Counted from the stretch's first letter, positions 17,702-27,700 are shown. The stretch: DNA of 64,000 nucleotides from Pseudohalioglobus sediminis (GCF_008370495.1 NZ_VTUX01000001.1:558001-622000); one strand, 5' to 3'. A program made the numbers and translations. The notes: a model not told the origin generated them from the letters alone.

Positions 17702-19315
17702 ATGACGCGCTGGCGCCTGGCACTGGTTGCCACCGCGCTGCTGTTGAGCCTGCCGGTGCTGGTCATCCTGGGCAGTCTCGCACTGCCCTTCAGCCCGGTA
17801 TGGCATCACCTGATTGAAACCGTCCTGTCGGACTACGTCGTGAATTCCCTGCTACTCATGGCCGGCGTGGGTGCCGGCACCTTCCTGCTGGGCGTGTCCA
17901 TGGCCTGGCTGGTGGCCATGTGTGAGTTTCCCGGGCGCCGTTTGTTCAGTTGGGCCCTGCTGTTACCCATGGCGATGCCCGCCTACATCATCGCTTACAC
18001 CTACACCGGCATGCTGGATTTTTCCGGGCCCTTGCAAAGCTGGCTGCGCGACAGTTTCGGTTGGCGTTACGGGGACTACTGGTTCCCGCAGATTCGCTCC
18101 CTGGGCGGCGCCATCTGCATGCTGTCGCTGGTGCTCTACCCCTATGTCTACCTGCTGGCGCGCACCGCCTTCGCCGCGCAGTCCACCGCCCTACTGGAGG
18201 CCAGTCGCAGCCTGGGGCTGGGTGCCGGCAGAACCTTTTTCAGCGTGGGCCTGCCGATGGCCAGGCCCGCCATCGCCGGCGGTGTCAGCCTGGCGCTGAT
18301 GGAAACCCTGGCCGACTTCGGCACCGTGGACTATTTCGGCGTCAGCGCCTTCACCACCGGCATTTTCCGTACCTGGTACGGACTGGGGGAGCTCAACACC
18401 GCGGCACAACTGTCCTCGTTCCTGTTGCTGTTCGTATTCACCCTGTTCGCAATCGAGCGCAGCTCACGCGGGCGTATGCGCTTCCACCACGCCGCCACCC
18501 GCGGCCAGGTAACGCGCATACAACTGCAGGGCTGGCGGCAGATTGTGTGCACGGCTGCGGCCGCCTGCGTGGTACTGGCCGGTTTCGCCTTGCCCGCAAC
18601 GCAGTTACTGCTGTGGGCTGCCGGCCCCGGCAGCGCGCAGTTCGATGCCGCATTCTTCGCGCTGGCGGGCAACACCTTCATGCTGGCAGCGCTGGCCAGT
18701 TGCTGCTGCCTGGGGGTGGCTCTGCTGCTGGCTTACGGCAAACGCCTGCACCCGCACCGCGTGGAGACGGTTGCCGTGCGCACGGCGGCGATGGGCTATG
18801 CCGTGCCCGGCACCGTGATCGCAGTAGGCGTGCTGGTGCCGTTTGCCTGGCTGGACAACCAGGTAGACGGCTTCCTGCGGGAACACTTCGGTATTTCCAG
18901 CGGGCTGCTGCTCAGTGGTTCGCTGGCGGCACTGGTATTTGCCTACCTGGTGCGCTTTCTCGCGGTGTCGCTGCAATCGGTTGAGGCCGGGCTGGCGCGC
19001 ATCCGGCCCAGCCTCGACGACTCGGCGCGCTCCCTTGGCGCCAGCCCCGCCTCCGTGCTGCGCCGCGTGCATGTGCCCATGCTGCGCGCCAGCCTGCTCT
19101 CGGCGCTGCTGCTGGTGTTCGTCGATGTGCTCAAGGAGCTGCCGGCAACGCTGATCCTGCGCCCCTTCAATTTCAACACCCTGGCGGTGCGCACCTACGA
19201 GCTGGCCTCTGATGAGCGCCTGGTCGACGCCGCCGCGCCCGCGCTTGCCATCGTTCTGATCGGCCTGCTACCTGTTATCCTGCTTAACCGCGGCGCCAGA
19301 GCCGGGAATGAATGA
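17702..19315 (+). CDS. fbpB: Ferric iron ABC transporter, fused permease
   Basis: 537 residues from ATG 17702; upstream TTG codons in frame (to 17648) could extend it slightly. Two homologous permease halves give about 12 membrane helices. Each half carries the inner-membrane EAA loop: EASRSLGLGAGRTFFSVGLP in the first and DDSARSLGASPASVLRRVH in the second. This is the usual FbpB-type double permease. The 3' end overlaps the ATPase gene by 8 bases, showing translational coupling. Confidence 0.9.
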   Translation: MTRWRLALVATALLLSLPVLVILGSLALPFSPVWHHLIETVLSDYVVNSLLLMAGVGAGTFLLGVSMAWLVAMCEFPGRRLFSWALLLPMAMPAYIIAYTYTGMLDFSGPLQSWLRDSFGWRYGDYWFPQIRSLGGAICMLSLVLYPYVYLLARTAFAAQSTALLEASRSLGLGAGRTFFSVGLPMARPAIAGGVSLALMETLADFGTVDYFGVSAFTTGIFRTWYGLGELNTAAQLSSFLLLFVFTLFAIERSSRGRMRFHHAATRGQVTRIQLQGWRQIVCTAAAACVVLAGFALPATQLLLWAAGPGSAQFDAAFFALAGNTFMLAALASCCCLGVALLLAYGKRLHPHRVETVAVRTAAMGYAVPGTVIAVGVLVPFAWLDNQVDGFLREHFGISSGLLLSGSLAALVFAYLVRFLAVSLQSVEAGLARIRPSLDDSARSLGASPASVLRRVHVPMLRASLLSALLLVFVDVLKELPATLILRPFNFNTLAVRTYELASDERLVDAAAPALAIVLIGLLPVILLNRGARAGNE

Positions 19316-20354
19316 GATGCCGAGACAACTTGAGCTGCAGTCCGTGTCCGTCAACTATGGCGATGTCGTCGCGGCAAAAGACATATCCTTTGGCCTTGGC
19401 GCCGGAGAGATCGGCTGCCTGCTGGGCCCCTCCGGCTGTGGCAAAACCACTTTGTTGCGTGCCATCGCCGGCTTTGAACCGGTGTCCGCAGGCAGCATCA
19501 GCCTGCACGGTGAGTTGATCTCGAGCCCCTCACACAATGTCCCGCCGGAGCAGCGGCGCGTGGGCATGGTGTTCCAGGACTTTGCCCTGTTTCCACACCT
19601 CAGCATCGAGGACAACGTCGGCTTCGGGCTGCGCACGCTGGCACGCCGGGAGCGGCGCAGGCGCGTCGAGGAACTGCTTGAACTGGTTGGCCTGGGTGAC
19701 TTCCACGCCCGCTTCCCACATGAGTTGTCGGGCGGACAGCAGCAGCGCGTGGCGCTGGCAAGGGCGCTGGCACCGGAGCCGGAAATCATCCTCCTGGATG
19801 AACCCTTCTCCAGCCTGGATAGCGCACTGCGCGAGACACTGGCGGTGGAGGTACGCGCACTGCTGAAGGCGCGCAACGTCACCGCGGTACTGGTCACACA
19901 CGACCAGCACGAGGCCTTTGCCATGGCCGATTCCATCACCCTGCTCAACGAGGGTGAGATCGTGCAATCGGACTCCGCCTACAACCTGTACCATCACCCC
20001 AGGACCCGGTTTGCCGCCGCCTTTATCGGCGATGGCGCCCTGCTCACACTGACCGCCGCGGATGACAAACAGTGGTTGCCCGAAATCGGCCTCAGCCCGG
20101 ACAGCGAGACCGGGCACCCTGAACCCGGGGCGCTGGTACAGGTACTGGTGCGGCCGGAAGACGTTGTTTATGACCCGCAAAGCCGCGTGCAGCTGACGGT
20201 ATTGCGGCGTGCATTTCGCGGCGCCGAGTTCCTCTACACGCTGGCCCTGCCGGATGGACAGCAGGTGCAATGCCTGGCCTCAAGCCAGGTCGACGTGGCC
20301 ACGGGTGAGGCCCTGCCGGTGCGCTTCAACCAGCGTCATATTGTGCTGCTTTAG
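19308..20354 (+). CDS. fbpC: Ferric iron ABC transporter, ATPase
   Basis: 348 residues. Walker A GPSGCGKTT (about 39-47), Q-loop VFQDFALFPH, signature LSGGQQQRVALARAL, Walker B IILLDEPFSSLD and the H-loop VLVTHDQHEAF are all intact. The C-terminal third is the TOBE-type regulatory domain found in FbpC/PotA relatives. It drives ferric iron uptake with the two upstream proteins. The stop is followed within 25 bases by a REP cluster. Confidence 0.92.
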   Translation: MNEMPRQLELQSVSVNYGDVVAAKDISFGLGAGEIGCLLGPSGCGKTTLLRAIAGFEPVSAGSISLHGELISSPSHNVPPEQRRVGMVFQDFALFPHLSIEDNVGFGLRTLARRERRRRVEELLELVGLGDFHARFPHELSGGQQQRVALARALAPEPEIILLDEPFSSLDSALRETLAVEVRALLKARNVTAVLVTHDQHEAFAMADSITLLNEGEIVQSDSAYNLYHHPRTRFAAAFIGDGALLTLTAADDKQWLPEIGLSPDSETGHPEPGALVQVLVRPEDVVYDPQSRVQLTVLRRAFRGAEFLYTLALPDGQQVQCLASSQVDVATGEALPVRFNQRHIVLL

Positions 20355-20375
20355 AACTAGTGTACTTCCGGGTGA

Positions 20376-20567
20376 TCGCGGCTGTAGCCGCTCCTACAGC
20401 GGCTTTGCCGGATCCGTAGGAGCGGCTACAGCCGCGAGGGTCTTGGCGCGCGCCTGGGGTTCGCGGCCGTGGCCGCTCCTGCAGGGGCTTTGCCGGATCC
20501 GTAGGAGCGGCTACAGCCGCGAGGGTTTTGGCGCGCGCCTGGGTATCGCGGCCGTGGCCGCTCCTAC
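20376..20567. repeat. REP/BIME cluster, five palindromic units
   Basis: Five 22-base units related to GTAGGAGCGGCTACAGCCGC(GA) alternate in orientation: 20376-20397 (inverted), 20416-20437 (direct), 20461-20482 (inverted), 20501-20522 (direct), 20546-20567 (inverted). Spacers are also repeated (a GGCTTTGCCGGATCC type and a TTGGCGCGCGCCTGGG type), giving an 85-base period. It lies between the convergent fbpC and quinone reductase genes, and the last unit supplies the TAG stop of the latter. Confidence 0.9.
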
Positions 20568-21598
20568 AAGGTGTCGTCAGCGCAGCGCAGCACCACCTTG
20601 CCGGCGATCTCCGCGGCGTCGATTTGCCGGTGCACCTCTTGCACCTCCTGCAGTGGCACCACTGCCTGTATCGCGGGCTTGAGTTTGCCCCCGACCAGCA
20701 TGCCAAACAGGGCGGCGACGTCTTCTTTGAACTCCTCGGGATGTTTCTCCCGGCGTGTCTGGATGTTGTAGAACACCGAGGCGCGGCCATCGGGGATCAG
20801 ACGCCAACCGGCCATGAGCTTGAAAAAGCCCCACAGCAACGAAGGCACCTTCTCCTCGCCGGTAGTCAACTGCAGCGCCCCGAACGCGATCAGGATGCCA
20901 CCCCGCGCGACACAGCGGTAAGAGCGCGACCAGTTCTTGCCGCCGATGGTATCGAACACCGCGTCGACACCCCGGCCATTGGTATCCGCGAGAATGCGTT
21001 CGACAAAATCCTCCCGCCGATAATCAATAGGCGTGGCACCAAAGCCACGCACCAGTTCATGCTTGGCCGTCGACGCGGTGCCGTACATCTGTAGCCCCAT
21101 CTCGCGTCCCAGTTCCAGCAGCGCGGTACCCACCGCCCCGCCGGCCGCATGCACCAGGCAGGTGCTGCCGGGCTTGAGCTCCCGTATACGGGTCAGCATC
21201 TGGTAGGCGGTGGTATAAGACAGGATCATCGCCACTGCCTCAGCCGGATCCAGGCCGTCCGGTGCCGGCACCACACGCTCTGCATCAACACAGAGATACT
21301 GGGTGTAGCCGCCAATTACCGGCATATCGGCCACGTACTGCCCCACCGCCAGGCCCTTCACGTTGGACCCGAGCTTGTCCACCACGCCGAACCAGTCATA
21401 GCCCGGGGTAAACGGCGGTTTTTCCTTCACCCCCACGTACTGCCCCTGACGGATAATCGTATCGGTAAACCCGGTGCCGGCGGTGAGCACCTTTACTCGC
21501 ACCTCGCCTGCCGCCGGCTCTGGCAGCTGCTCTACTGTTTCCAGTTGCAACTGCTCCGGTCCGCCAAATGCTTTCAGATTCACTCTGTTATAGCTCAC
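20564..21598 (-). CDS. MDR-family NADPH:quinone reductase-like protein
   Basis: 344 residues. Medium-chain dehydrogenase/reductase without the zinc ligands: GroES-like N-domain with PPFTPGYDWFGVVDKLG and a Rossmann domain with the VHAAGGAVGTALLELGREMG nucleotide loop (about 148-167). It probably reduces quinones or enones with NADPH. GTG start, with GGGAG 7 bases upstream. Its stop codon lies within the terminal REP unit. Cofactor and substrate are inferred from family. Confidence 0.83.
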   Translation of the reverse strand: MSYNRVNLKAFGGPEQLQLETVEQLPEPAAGEVRVKVLTAGTGFTDTIIRQGQYVGVKEKPPFTPGYDWFGVVDKLGSNVKGLAVGQYVADMPVIGGYTQYLCVDAERVVPAPDGLDPAEAVAMILSYTTAYQMLTRIRELKPGSTCLVHAAGGAVGTALLELGREMGLQMYGTASTAKHELVRGFGATPIDYRREDFVERILADTNGRGVDAVFDTIGGKNWSRSYRCVARGGILIAFGALQLTTGEEKVPSLLWGFFKLMAGWRLIPDGRASVFYNIQTRREKHPEEFKEDVAALFGMLVGGKLKPAIQAVVPLQEVQEVHRQIDAAEIAGKVVLRCADDTL

Positions 21599-21798
21599 AC
21601 GCCTGCTCCCTAATCATTTTAGCCATGCACCTTATCGCGCAAAGCCTGGGTCGTCACCCGGTCCAGCCACAAAACCACCGCGCAGTTAAAGAAGTCAATC
21701 CGGCGACATGGCGATGCCGCCATCTCCTCCATGATTACCAAATGCAGCTCGCCATCAGCGGTGGTGAACAAAACCCGGCACTATTGCCCGGGCCACCC

Positions 21799-21814
21799 TG
21801 TCACTTGGGTGACA
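21799..21814. promoter_or_regulatory. Crp/Fnr-type operator 1, upstream of TonB receptor
   Basis: TGTCACTTGGGTGACA is a perfect 6-base inverted repeat with a 4-base centre, 76 bases upstream of the TonB receptor ATG. The inner GTCAC-N4-GTGAC form recurs ahead of the facing operon at 28616-28629. The rest of 21599-21798 holds no recognised feature. Confidence 0.65.
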
Positions 21815-21890
21815 AGGAGGTTCAAGGCGTTGCAGATATATTCCATGTGTAAGGCAGAGTTACCAATAATCACTTAACAGGAATAACCGC

Positions 21891-24251
21891 ATGAATACCA
21901 AACACAGAATCATGGCCGCAGCTGTTTGCGCAGCTACCACAAGTCTGCCAGTAGTCGCCGAATCGATGCTGGAAGAGGTTATCGTCACCGCGCAGAAGCG
22001 CGAAACAGGTTTGCAGGACACCTCCATCGCCATCACCGCACTCAGCGGAGACGCCCTGGACGATCTCAACATTACCAGCGCAGGCGACTACGAGGCCCTG
22101 GTACCTTCGCTGTCCGTGCGCGAAGAGCCGTCGAGGCTGTTTCTGCGCGGTATAGGTCGCGTTACCAACACACTGGGCACCGAACCGGGCATTGGCCTGT
22201 ACCGGGATGGGATCTACTCTTCCGAGCTAAACGAGCTGAATCGCAGCACATCGCTCACCACGGAGCGCATAGAAGTACTACGTGGACCTCAGGGTACCCT
22301 GTTCGGTCGCAATACCAGCGGCGGCGCCATCAATATCATTTCCAAGCGACCCACGGAGAACTTTGAACACCAGGTACGCGGCACTATCGGGAATTACGAT
22401 CGACTCGACTGGGGCGTGTCTTCATCCGGGCCAATTACCGATGCGCTGGGGTATCGCGTCTACGCCAAGCAGCAGACTCGCGACGGCTATATCGAAAATA
22501 TCAGTGGCAAGGACATCTGGGACCAGGACAACCGCAGCTGGGGAGCGCAACTCAGCTGGGATGTCAGCGACACATTCAATATCTGGTTCAGCTATGCCAG
22601 CGATGAAACCGACGACTACCGCAATGGGCTGCTCGCAAATGGCACACTGATCACGCCCTATATCACTGATCAAGTCACCCAGGACGGGTTCTTCCTGAGC
22701 GAGCAGTTCGGTTGGGACAAGGAAAACCCAACACTGAAGGATCCTTACAAGGTAGATTACAACGATGCTTTACGCACCCGCGACTACCGCAGCAACAAGT
22801 ATGCAACCCACCTGACCTGGGACCTCTCTTCGGTCACACTGAAGTACATTGGGAGTTACAGCGAAAACGACTGGGAGGCGGAAAACGGTGACTTCGGCTT
22901 TACCTCCAATCCCGATGTCCGCGGCCTGGAGTATTCCGGCCAGTTCCAGGATAGCCAGAGCCACGAAATTCAACTGTTGTCCGCAAGTGACGGCGCACTG
23001 CAATGGGTGGTCGGCTTCTACTACTACGAAAGCGACAAAGATCAGCCTTACATCGCCTCCACGCCAACAGCCGACCCGCTTGAGTACGCCATCCTGGTTG
23101 CGGACGCCACCAACCCTGCCGCGGAACTGTTCTTTAATCCGGGCAGGCGACAGGTGGACCAGTTTACCAGCCTCGAGACAGAGTCAAAGGCGGTCTACGC
23201 TGACGGGAACTACTCCTTCAATCCCGAGTGGAAGCTGACACTGGGCGTGCGATACACCGAGGATGAAAAGGACGGCTACGAGGCGCAGACCATTATTGCC
23301 GACCCCCGCGTCGCGTTCGTCGCACCGGGCGTCTCTGCCTACGATGCTTTGAAACCATTGTGGAACGCCTACGGTTTCCCCGAGAATTGCTGCGGCTTCC
23401 TGGATCGCGAGCAGGAAACATTTAACCGTCGTCTCAAGGATGACTGGAGCAATGTATCCGGACGCATGGTGCTCGATTACACGCCAAACGACGACATACT
23501 GTTGTATGCCAGCATCGCCAACGGTTACAAGGCGGGAGGATTCAATCTCGGACCGGTACAACCCGACGGCAGTTTTGACGAGGAAACCGTCCTCTCGTAC
23601 GAGTTGGGATTCAAGGGCACATTCGCCGATGTCTTGCGCGTGAATGCTGCAGCGTTCTTCTACACCTACGATGACATGCAGGTGCAGACCAATACCATCA
23701 TCAACGGCTTGCTGGTGGAGCAACTGGTGAATGCCGGTGAATCAGAGGTCAAGGGACTTGAGATTGAGGCGACCTGGCTGGCCACTGAGAATCTGACACT
23801 GATGGCAAACTACAGCTACCTGGACGGTGAATACACCGAATTTGATGGCCAGATTGATACCATTTCCGGCGATGGCCCGGGTGATGAGCAGGACTTGTCT
23901 GGCAACCCGCTGACACAGGCACCCAAGAACAAGGTCTACCTCAACGCGGCCTATGCAATTCCGACACAGTCAATCGGTGAGTTCGTCCTTTCCGGCGCAT
24001 ACTCCTGGGTCGATGAGCGCCAGTACGATGCCTTCAATACCGATGCTACATTGGGCGACAGCTACTACCGCGTTGACGCCATGGCTACCTGGTTCAGCCC
24101 TTCACAGGACCTGCGCGTCATTCTGGCGGGACGTAACCTGACGGAGGAAGAAACCTACATGAGCCTGGAGCGTCTCAACTCTGCAGGCGCTGTGGTCGGT
24201 TTCCCCAACGCACCGCGGACCTATAGCCTGGAGGTTCAATACAGCTTCTAG
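21891..24251 (+). CDS. TonB-dependent outer-membrane receptor (catabolic island)
   Basis: 786 residues. Signal peptide (1 to about 23, ending PVVAES), TonB box EEVIVTAQK (about 28-36), plug domain with RIEVLRGPQGTLFGRNTSGGAI (about 126-147) and a beta-barrel ending in aromatic VQYSF. AGGA lies 8 bases before the ATG. It should import a scarce or bulky ligand across the outer membrane. It points at a four-gene catabolic operon and shares its putative operator, which suggests that the ligand is that pathway's substrate rather than a siderophore. Ligand unknown. Confidence 0.9.
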   Translation: MNTKHRIMAAAVCAATTSLPVVAESMLEEVIVTAQKRETGLQDTSIAITALSGDALDDLNITSAGDYEALVPSLSVREEPSRLFLRGIGRVTNTLGTEPGIGLYRDGIYSSELNELNRSTSLTTERIEVLRGPQGTLFGRNTSGGAINIISKRPTENFEHQVRGTIGNYDRLDWGVSSSGPITDALGYRVYAKQQTRDGYIENISGKDIWDQDNRSWGAQLSWDVSDTFNIWFSYASDETDDYRNGLLANGTLITPYITDQVTQDGFFLSEQFGWDKENPTLKDPYKVDYNDALRTRDYRSNKYATHLTWDLSSVTLKYIGSYSENDWEAENGDFGFTSNPDVRGLEYSGQFQDSQSHEIQLLSASDGALQWVVGFYYYESDKDQPYIASTPTADPLEYAILVADATNPAAELFFNPGRRQVDQFTSLETESKAVYADGNYSFNPEWKLTLGVRYTEDEKDGYEAQTIIADPRVAFVAPGVSAYDALKPLWNAYGFPENCCGFLDREQETFNRRLKDDWSNVSGRMVLDYTPNDDILLYASIANGYKAGGFNLGPVQPDGSFDEETVLSYELGFKGTFADVLRVNAAAFFYTYDDMQVQTNTIINGLLVEQLVNAGESEVKGLEIEATWLATENLTLMANYSYLDGEYTEFDGQIDTISGDGPGDEQDLSGNPLTQAPKNKVYLNAAYAIPTQSIGEFVLSGAYSWVDERQYDAFNTDATLGDSYYRVDAMATWFSPSQDLRVILAGRNLTEEETYMSLERLNSAGAVVGFPNAPRTYSLEVQYSF

Positions 24252-24264
24252 TCGCCAGGGCGAA

Positions 24265-24297
24265 GGGGATCAGGGTGCAGTTTTGGCCCCGATCCCC
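24265..24297. terminator. Hairpin between convergent TonB receptor and transporter genes
   Basis: GGGGATC and GATCCCC form a 7-base stem around a loop containing TTTTGG, bridging the end of the transporter gene just after the TonB receptor stop. It may terminate both transcripts, but no clear T tract follows. Confidence 0.4.
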
Positions 24298-25691
24298 TCC
24301 ATGATGTGCCGATGACGGGAGGCATTCATGGGATAGCGGTTGGAAATCAGTACCGTGGCTATAAAGAGCGTCAACATCATGGGCCCGGAGAAAATCGCCA
24401 GGTGCATTACAGCTTCAGGCGGGACGGTTTCTGGTGTCGCCTCACGTGGAAAGCGAATGACGTCAAGACCAATGCCCGCAAAGAAGCTGCCAAGACCATA
24501 GCTCGCCTTGGCGGCGAAGGAGCGCGCAGCAAAAAACAGGCCTTCTTCACGCCTGCCACTCTCCAACTCGTGCTCGTCGATACTGTCGGAGAGCATCGAG
24601 TCCAGCAGAATGATATAGCCAATGAAGAACACCTGGGATATCCCGTTCAAGCAGAAAATCAGCGCAAATTTGGTCGAGGCGCTCATCATCGGCAGGAGCC
24701 CACCGAAATACAGTATCTGCGGCGAAAATGCGAATACCCCCCCCAGAATGACGCAAGTGGCCAGTGCTCTTTTCTTGTCATATCGGCGTGACAGGTACTG
24801 CGCAACGGGCGAAGCAAACACAATACCGACCAACACAGAACTTGCCAGCCCGGCGAGGTGGCCAGGTTGGAACTCGAACACGTAGGTCGCGACATAGATC
24901 AGCAGGGTCTGGGTAATACCCGCCAGCGTACTGAATACAAGAACCGACAGGAACAGTATCCTGAATGAGTGAAGCCTTAGCGTGCGAAATACTTCGACAA
25001 ACGCCCATAGGGCTGAGCCATCGCCAGGACGGCTCACCGGCCTGGTAAGGTACGGGATCGCCTTCCGAGTGCCGAAGGTCGAGACCAGCATTGCCAGAGT
25101 ACCGGTCAAGGCGCAGAAAACACCAAAATGAGGATAACTCTCCCGATTGAGCATGCCGTTGCTGTATGCATCAGAAGGCGGGAAAAACACGGCAAAGCCG
25201 ATGACGCTGGTCATGAGAATACCGGCGTAAGTGAAAAACACACGGTAGCCAATCAGCGACGTTCGCCCGTGATAATCCGTCACCAATTCCGCGCCAAGAG
25301 ACAAATGAGGCACAAAAAACAGTGTCAGCGTGAGACGAACAGCGACCGCCCCACCGAGCATCCAGCAAAACAGTCCCATTTGAGAGAGTCCCTCAGGCGG
25401 GCTGAACAAGAGCACCATCGCCAGGCCAAATGGAATGGCACCTGCAAGCATGAACGGGTGCCGGCGGCCCCAGCGCGACCGGAAGCGGTCGGAAAGTTGC
25501 CCCACCATCGGGTCCGTTATTGCATCGACAACCAATGCCAGCAACGCTGCCATGCCCGCCAGGCTGCCGGGCAGGCCCAAAACCTGGTTGTAGTAGAAAA
25601 ATAGAAAGGTGGTAAACGCAGACTGCTTTATGCCATCTGATAGCTGACCCACACCGTAGCTGAGCTTCCTGCCAAAACCGAGCTCAGTCAT
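24270..25691 (-). CDS. GPH-family (melibiose-type) MFS symporter
   Basis: 473 residues, about 12 membrane helices. The opening GRKLSYGVGQLSDGIKQ, DAITDPMVGQLSDRFRSRWGRR (about 66-87) and a C-terminal half with ILLDSMLSDSIDEHELESGRR are hallmarks of glycoside-pentoside-hexuronide cation symporters. It probably brings the island's substrate across the inner membrane with Na+ or H+. ATG 25691 is chosen over the much longer frame because it overlaps the SDR stop by 8 bases (translational coupling) and begins at the family's conserved start. Last gene of the operon. Confidence 0.87.
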   Translation of the reverse strand: MTELGFGRKLSYGVGQLSDGIKQSAFTTFLFFYYNQVLGLPGSLAGMAALLALVVDAITDPMVGQLSDRFRSRWGRRHPFMLAGAIPFGLAMVLLFSPPEGLSQMGLFCWMLGGAVAVRLTLTLFFVPHLSLGAELVTDYHGRTSLIGYRVFFTYAGILMTSVIGFAVFFPPSDAYSNGMLNRESYPHFGVFCALTGTLAMLVSTFGTRKAIPYLTRPVSRPGDGSALWAFVEVFRTLRLHSFRILFLSVLVFSTLAGITQTLLIYVATYVFEFQPGHLAGLASSVLVGIVFASPVAQYLSRRYDKKRALATCVILGGVFAFSPQILYFGGLLPMMSASTKFALIFCLNGISQVFFIGYIILLDSMLSDSIDEHELESGRREEGLFFAARSFAAKASYGLGSFFAGIGLDVIRFPREATPETVPPEAVMHLAIFSGPMMLTLFIATVLISNRYPMNASRHRHIMEGIGAKTAP

Positions 25692-26517
25692 TGGTGGGAA
25701 CGGTTGTGGCGGCGTGCTGATGGTTGACGCTGGTGCCCCCGTCAACCGGGATGACAGCGCCGTGCGTATAGGCACCCGCTCTTGAAGCCAGGTATACGGC
25801 AATACCCGCCATCTCTTCCGGCTCCCCTACCCTGCCGAGCAGACTGTTACCCTCAATCCGTTCGCGGGCAGACTCGAATACGTGAGCTGTCATACGGCTG
25901 GAAAAAAAGCCCGGTGCAACAGCGTTTACCGTGATCTGCCGCTGCCCGAGTTCGACCGCGAGGTGTCGTGTAAGATGGTGCACCGCTGCCTTGCTGGCAG
26001 TATAGGCATAGTTGCCGACACCGTGCACTGTAGGGATATGTAGCCCTTCCATAGAGCCGATATTGATGACCCTTGCGGGATCGCGATCAGTCGCCGCTCT
26101 CTCCAGCAATGGTGTCAGATCCCGTGTAAAGCAGAACATCGCCCCGACGTTGGTCTGCATCACCTTGTCGAAGGCACTTTGCGGGTAACTTTCGTATACA
26201 TCACCCCAGGCGGTACCCGCATTGTTTACCAGGATGTTTAAACAGGCCTCTCGCTCGCCCAACCTGGCGAGAATTGACTTGCGGCCTATCTCACTCGTTA
26301 CATCCCCGGGCAAGGCAACACAGTGGCCATAGGCACTGAGTGACTCCGCTGCCTCCTCACATGAGCCAGCATTGCGAGCGGTAATGTAGACCCTGGCCCC
26401 GGCCTGCAATAAGCCCTGGGCAATCATATAGCCTATGCCCCGCGAGCCGCCGGTGACCAGGGCCACCTTGCCAGTTAGCGAAAACAGGTAAGCGATATCC
26501 AGACTCTTTTCAGACAT
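25684..26517 (-). CDS. Short-chain dehydrogenase/reductase
   Basis: 277 residues. Classical SDR: TGGSRGIG cofactor loop (22-29), NNAGTAWGD, catalytic YTASK and the PGFFSSRMT loop; C-terminal VIPVDGGTSV. Oxidises or reduces a hydroxy/keto group with NAD(P). ATG 26517 has AGGAGG 8 bases upstream; it overlaps the stop of the preceding dehydrogenase by 8 bases. Third gene of the catabolic operon; substrate unknown. Confidence 0.87.
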   Translation of the reverse strand: MSEKSLDIAYLFSLTGKVALVTGGSRGIGYMIAQGLLQAGARVYITARNAGSCEEAAESLSAYGHCVALPGDVTSEIGRKSILARLGEREACLNILVNNAGTAWGDVYESYPQSAFDKVMQTNVGAMFCFTRDLTPLLERAATDRDPARVINIGSMEGLHIPTVHGVGNYAYTASKAAVHHLTRHLAVELGQRQITVNAVAPGFFSSRMTAHVFESARERIEGNSLLGRVGEPEEMAGIAVYLASRAGAYTHGAVIPVDGGTSVNHQHAATTVPTND

Positions 26518-27700
26518 GGTGAAAACCTCCTGTCCTGGCGAATTCTGTCCCCAGATAATCCTTGACGCGTGCGGCAGCCACGTCACTGAATCTGGCGCCT
26601 GCTACTTCTCGCGAGAGCATCCGGCTGAATGCCTCGAACCCCATCGACGATAAAATCTCGAACGGGCCACTGTTAAGATAAGTACCTGCTTGCCAGGCCT
26701 GATCGACTTGTTCTGCATCCGCCACGCCTGCGGCTGCGATCAAAACAGCATTGCCGATCAGGGCGACCTCCAGCGCTGCCGCCAGATCTTCCAGCCCCCT
26801 CGCTTCGGAGAGAAACTCGGGGCGCTGGTAAGCAGGCTCCGGATAACGGTAAAAACCCCGACCGCTCTTCATGCCCAGATGGCCTTGCTTCATATAAGAA
26901 CCAAGAAAATCCAGCGCCTGTTCTCGCAACGCGGGCAGGTAGTGGCTGCGCTCTTGCTGCTCCCAGGTATCGTGAATAAGGTTTATACCGAACAAATCGA
27001 TCATGCCGAATGGCCCCATAACGGCACTGCGCGAGGTCATCCAGGCGCGGTCCACGTCTTCGACGGTCGCGCCCCCATCGAGCACCAGCGATTGAGCCAC
27101 GCTCAGCACCGGGCCCAGCATGGCATTGAGCACGTAACCCGGATACTCCTTTTTCAACACCAGCGGCACGCCGCTGATACTGAGTACATAGCGCCTCAAC
27201 AGTTCCACGCAGGCCGCGTCCGTGCGCGGACCGGGCACAATATCCACCAGCGGTGACCCGAGGTGTGAGTGTAGTGCTGCGAAACGCTCACCGTGCTGCA
27301 GCACGTCTTCAATCTGCGATACCTGCAAAATAGAAGAATTCGTCGTGATGAGCGTACGCGGCGAACACATGCTATCGAGTTTTGCGTGCACATCCCGCTT
27401 TATATCGAGTCGCTCAAACACTGATTCACTGACAAGGTCTGCATCGGCTACGGCCTGGGCCAGGTCCGGTTGGATCGTCACACGCGCGAGCGCCGCCGGG
27501 ATCGCATCCTGCCCACAGTAACCACCGCCGACCAGCATTGCCGCAAACTCTTGATGGCGCTGGCCAACCCCTGCCAGTGTTTCGGGGTTCACATCCTGCA
27601 AGACCACGTCGTAACCCGAGATAGCTGCCGCGAGAGAGTTGTAACAACCCATGGTGCCGGCGCCTACATAGCAGACGGTATTGATCCCCGGTACGGTCAT
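26510..27700 (-). CDS. 3-hydroxyacyl-CoA dehydrogenase-family protein
   Basis: 396 residues. N-terminal Rossmann domain with GAGTMG (13-18), LVSESVFERLDIKRDVHAKLD and TNSSILQVSQIE, then the C-terminal helical domain with YPGYVLNAMLGPVLSVAQSLV and GVATVEDVD-like GATVEDVDRAWM. Oxidises a 3-hydroxyacyl-CoA to the 3-keto form with NAD; here no fused hydratase is present. Its ATG overlaps the preceding stop as TGATG. In this operon a keto product could be the substrate of the decarboxylase-like protein encoded upstream. Confidence 0.85.
   Translation of the reverse strand: MTVPGINTVCYVGAGTMGCYNSLAAAISGYDVVLQDVNPETLAGVGQRHQEFAAMLVGGGYCGQDAIPAALARVTIQPDLAQAVADADLVSESVFERLDIKRDVHAKLDSMCSPRTLITTNSSILQVSQIEDVLQHGERFAALHSHLGSPLVDIVPGPRTDAACVELLRRYVLSISGVPLVLKKEYPGYVLNAMLGPVLSVAQSLVLDGGATVEDVDRAWMTSRSAVMGPFGMIDLFGINLIHDTWEQQERSHYLPALREQALDFLGSYMKQGHLGMKSGRGFYRYPEPAYQRPEFLSEARGLEDLAAALEVALIGNAVLIAAAGVADAEQVDQAWQAGTYLNSGPFEILSSMGFEAFSRMLSREVAGARFSDVAAARVKDYLGTEFARTGGFHHV

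Noticed and set aside
20376-20567. Possible CRISPR array
   Set aside because: Repeats alternate in orientation and the spacers are themselves repeated, which fits REP/BIME and not CRISPR; no cas genes nearby.
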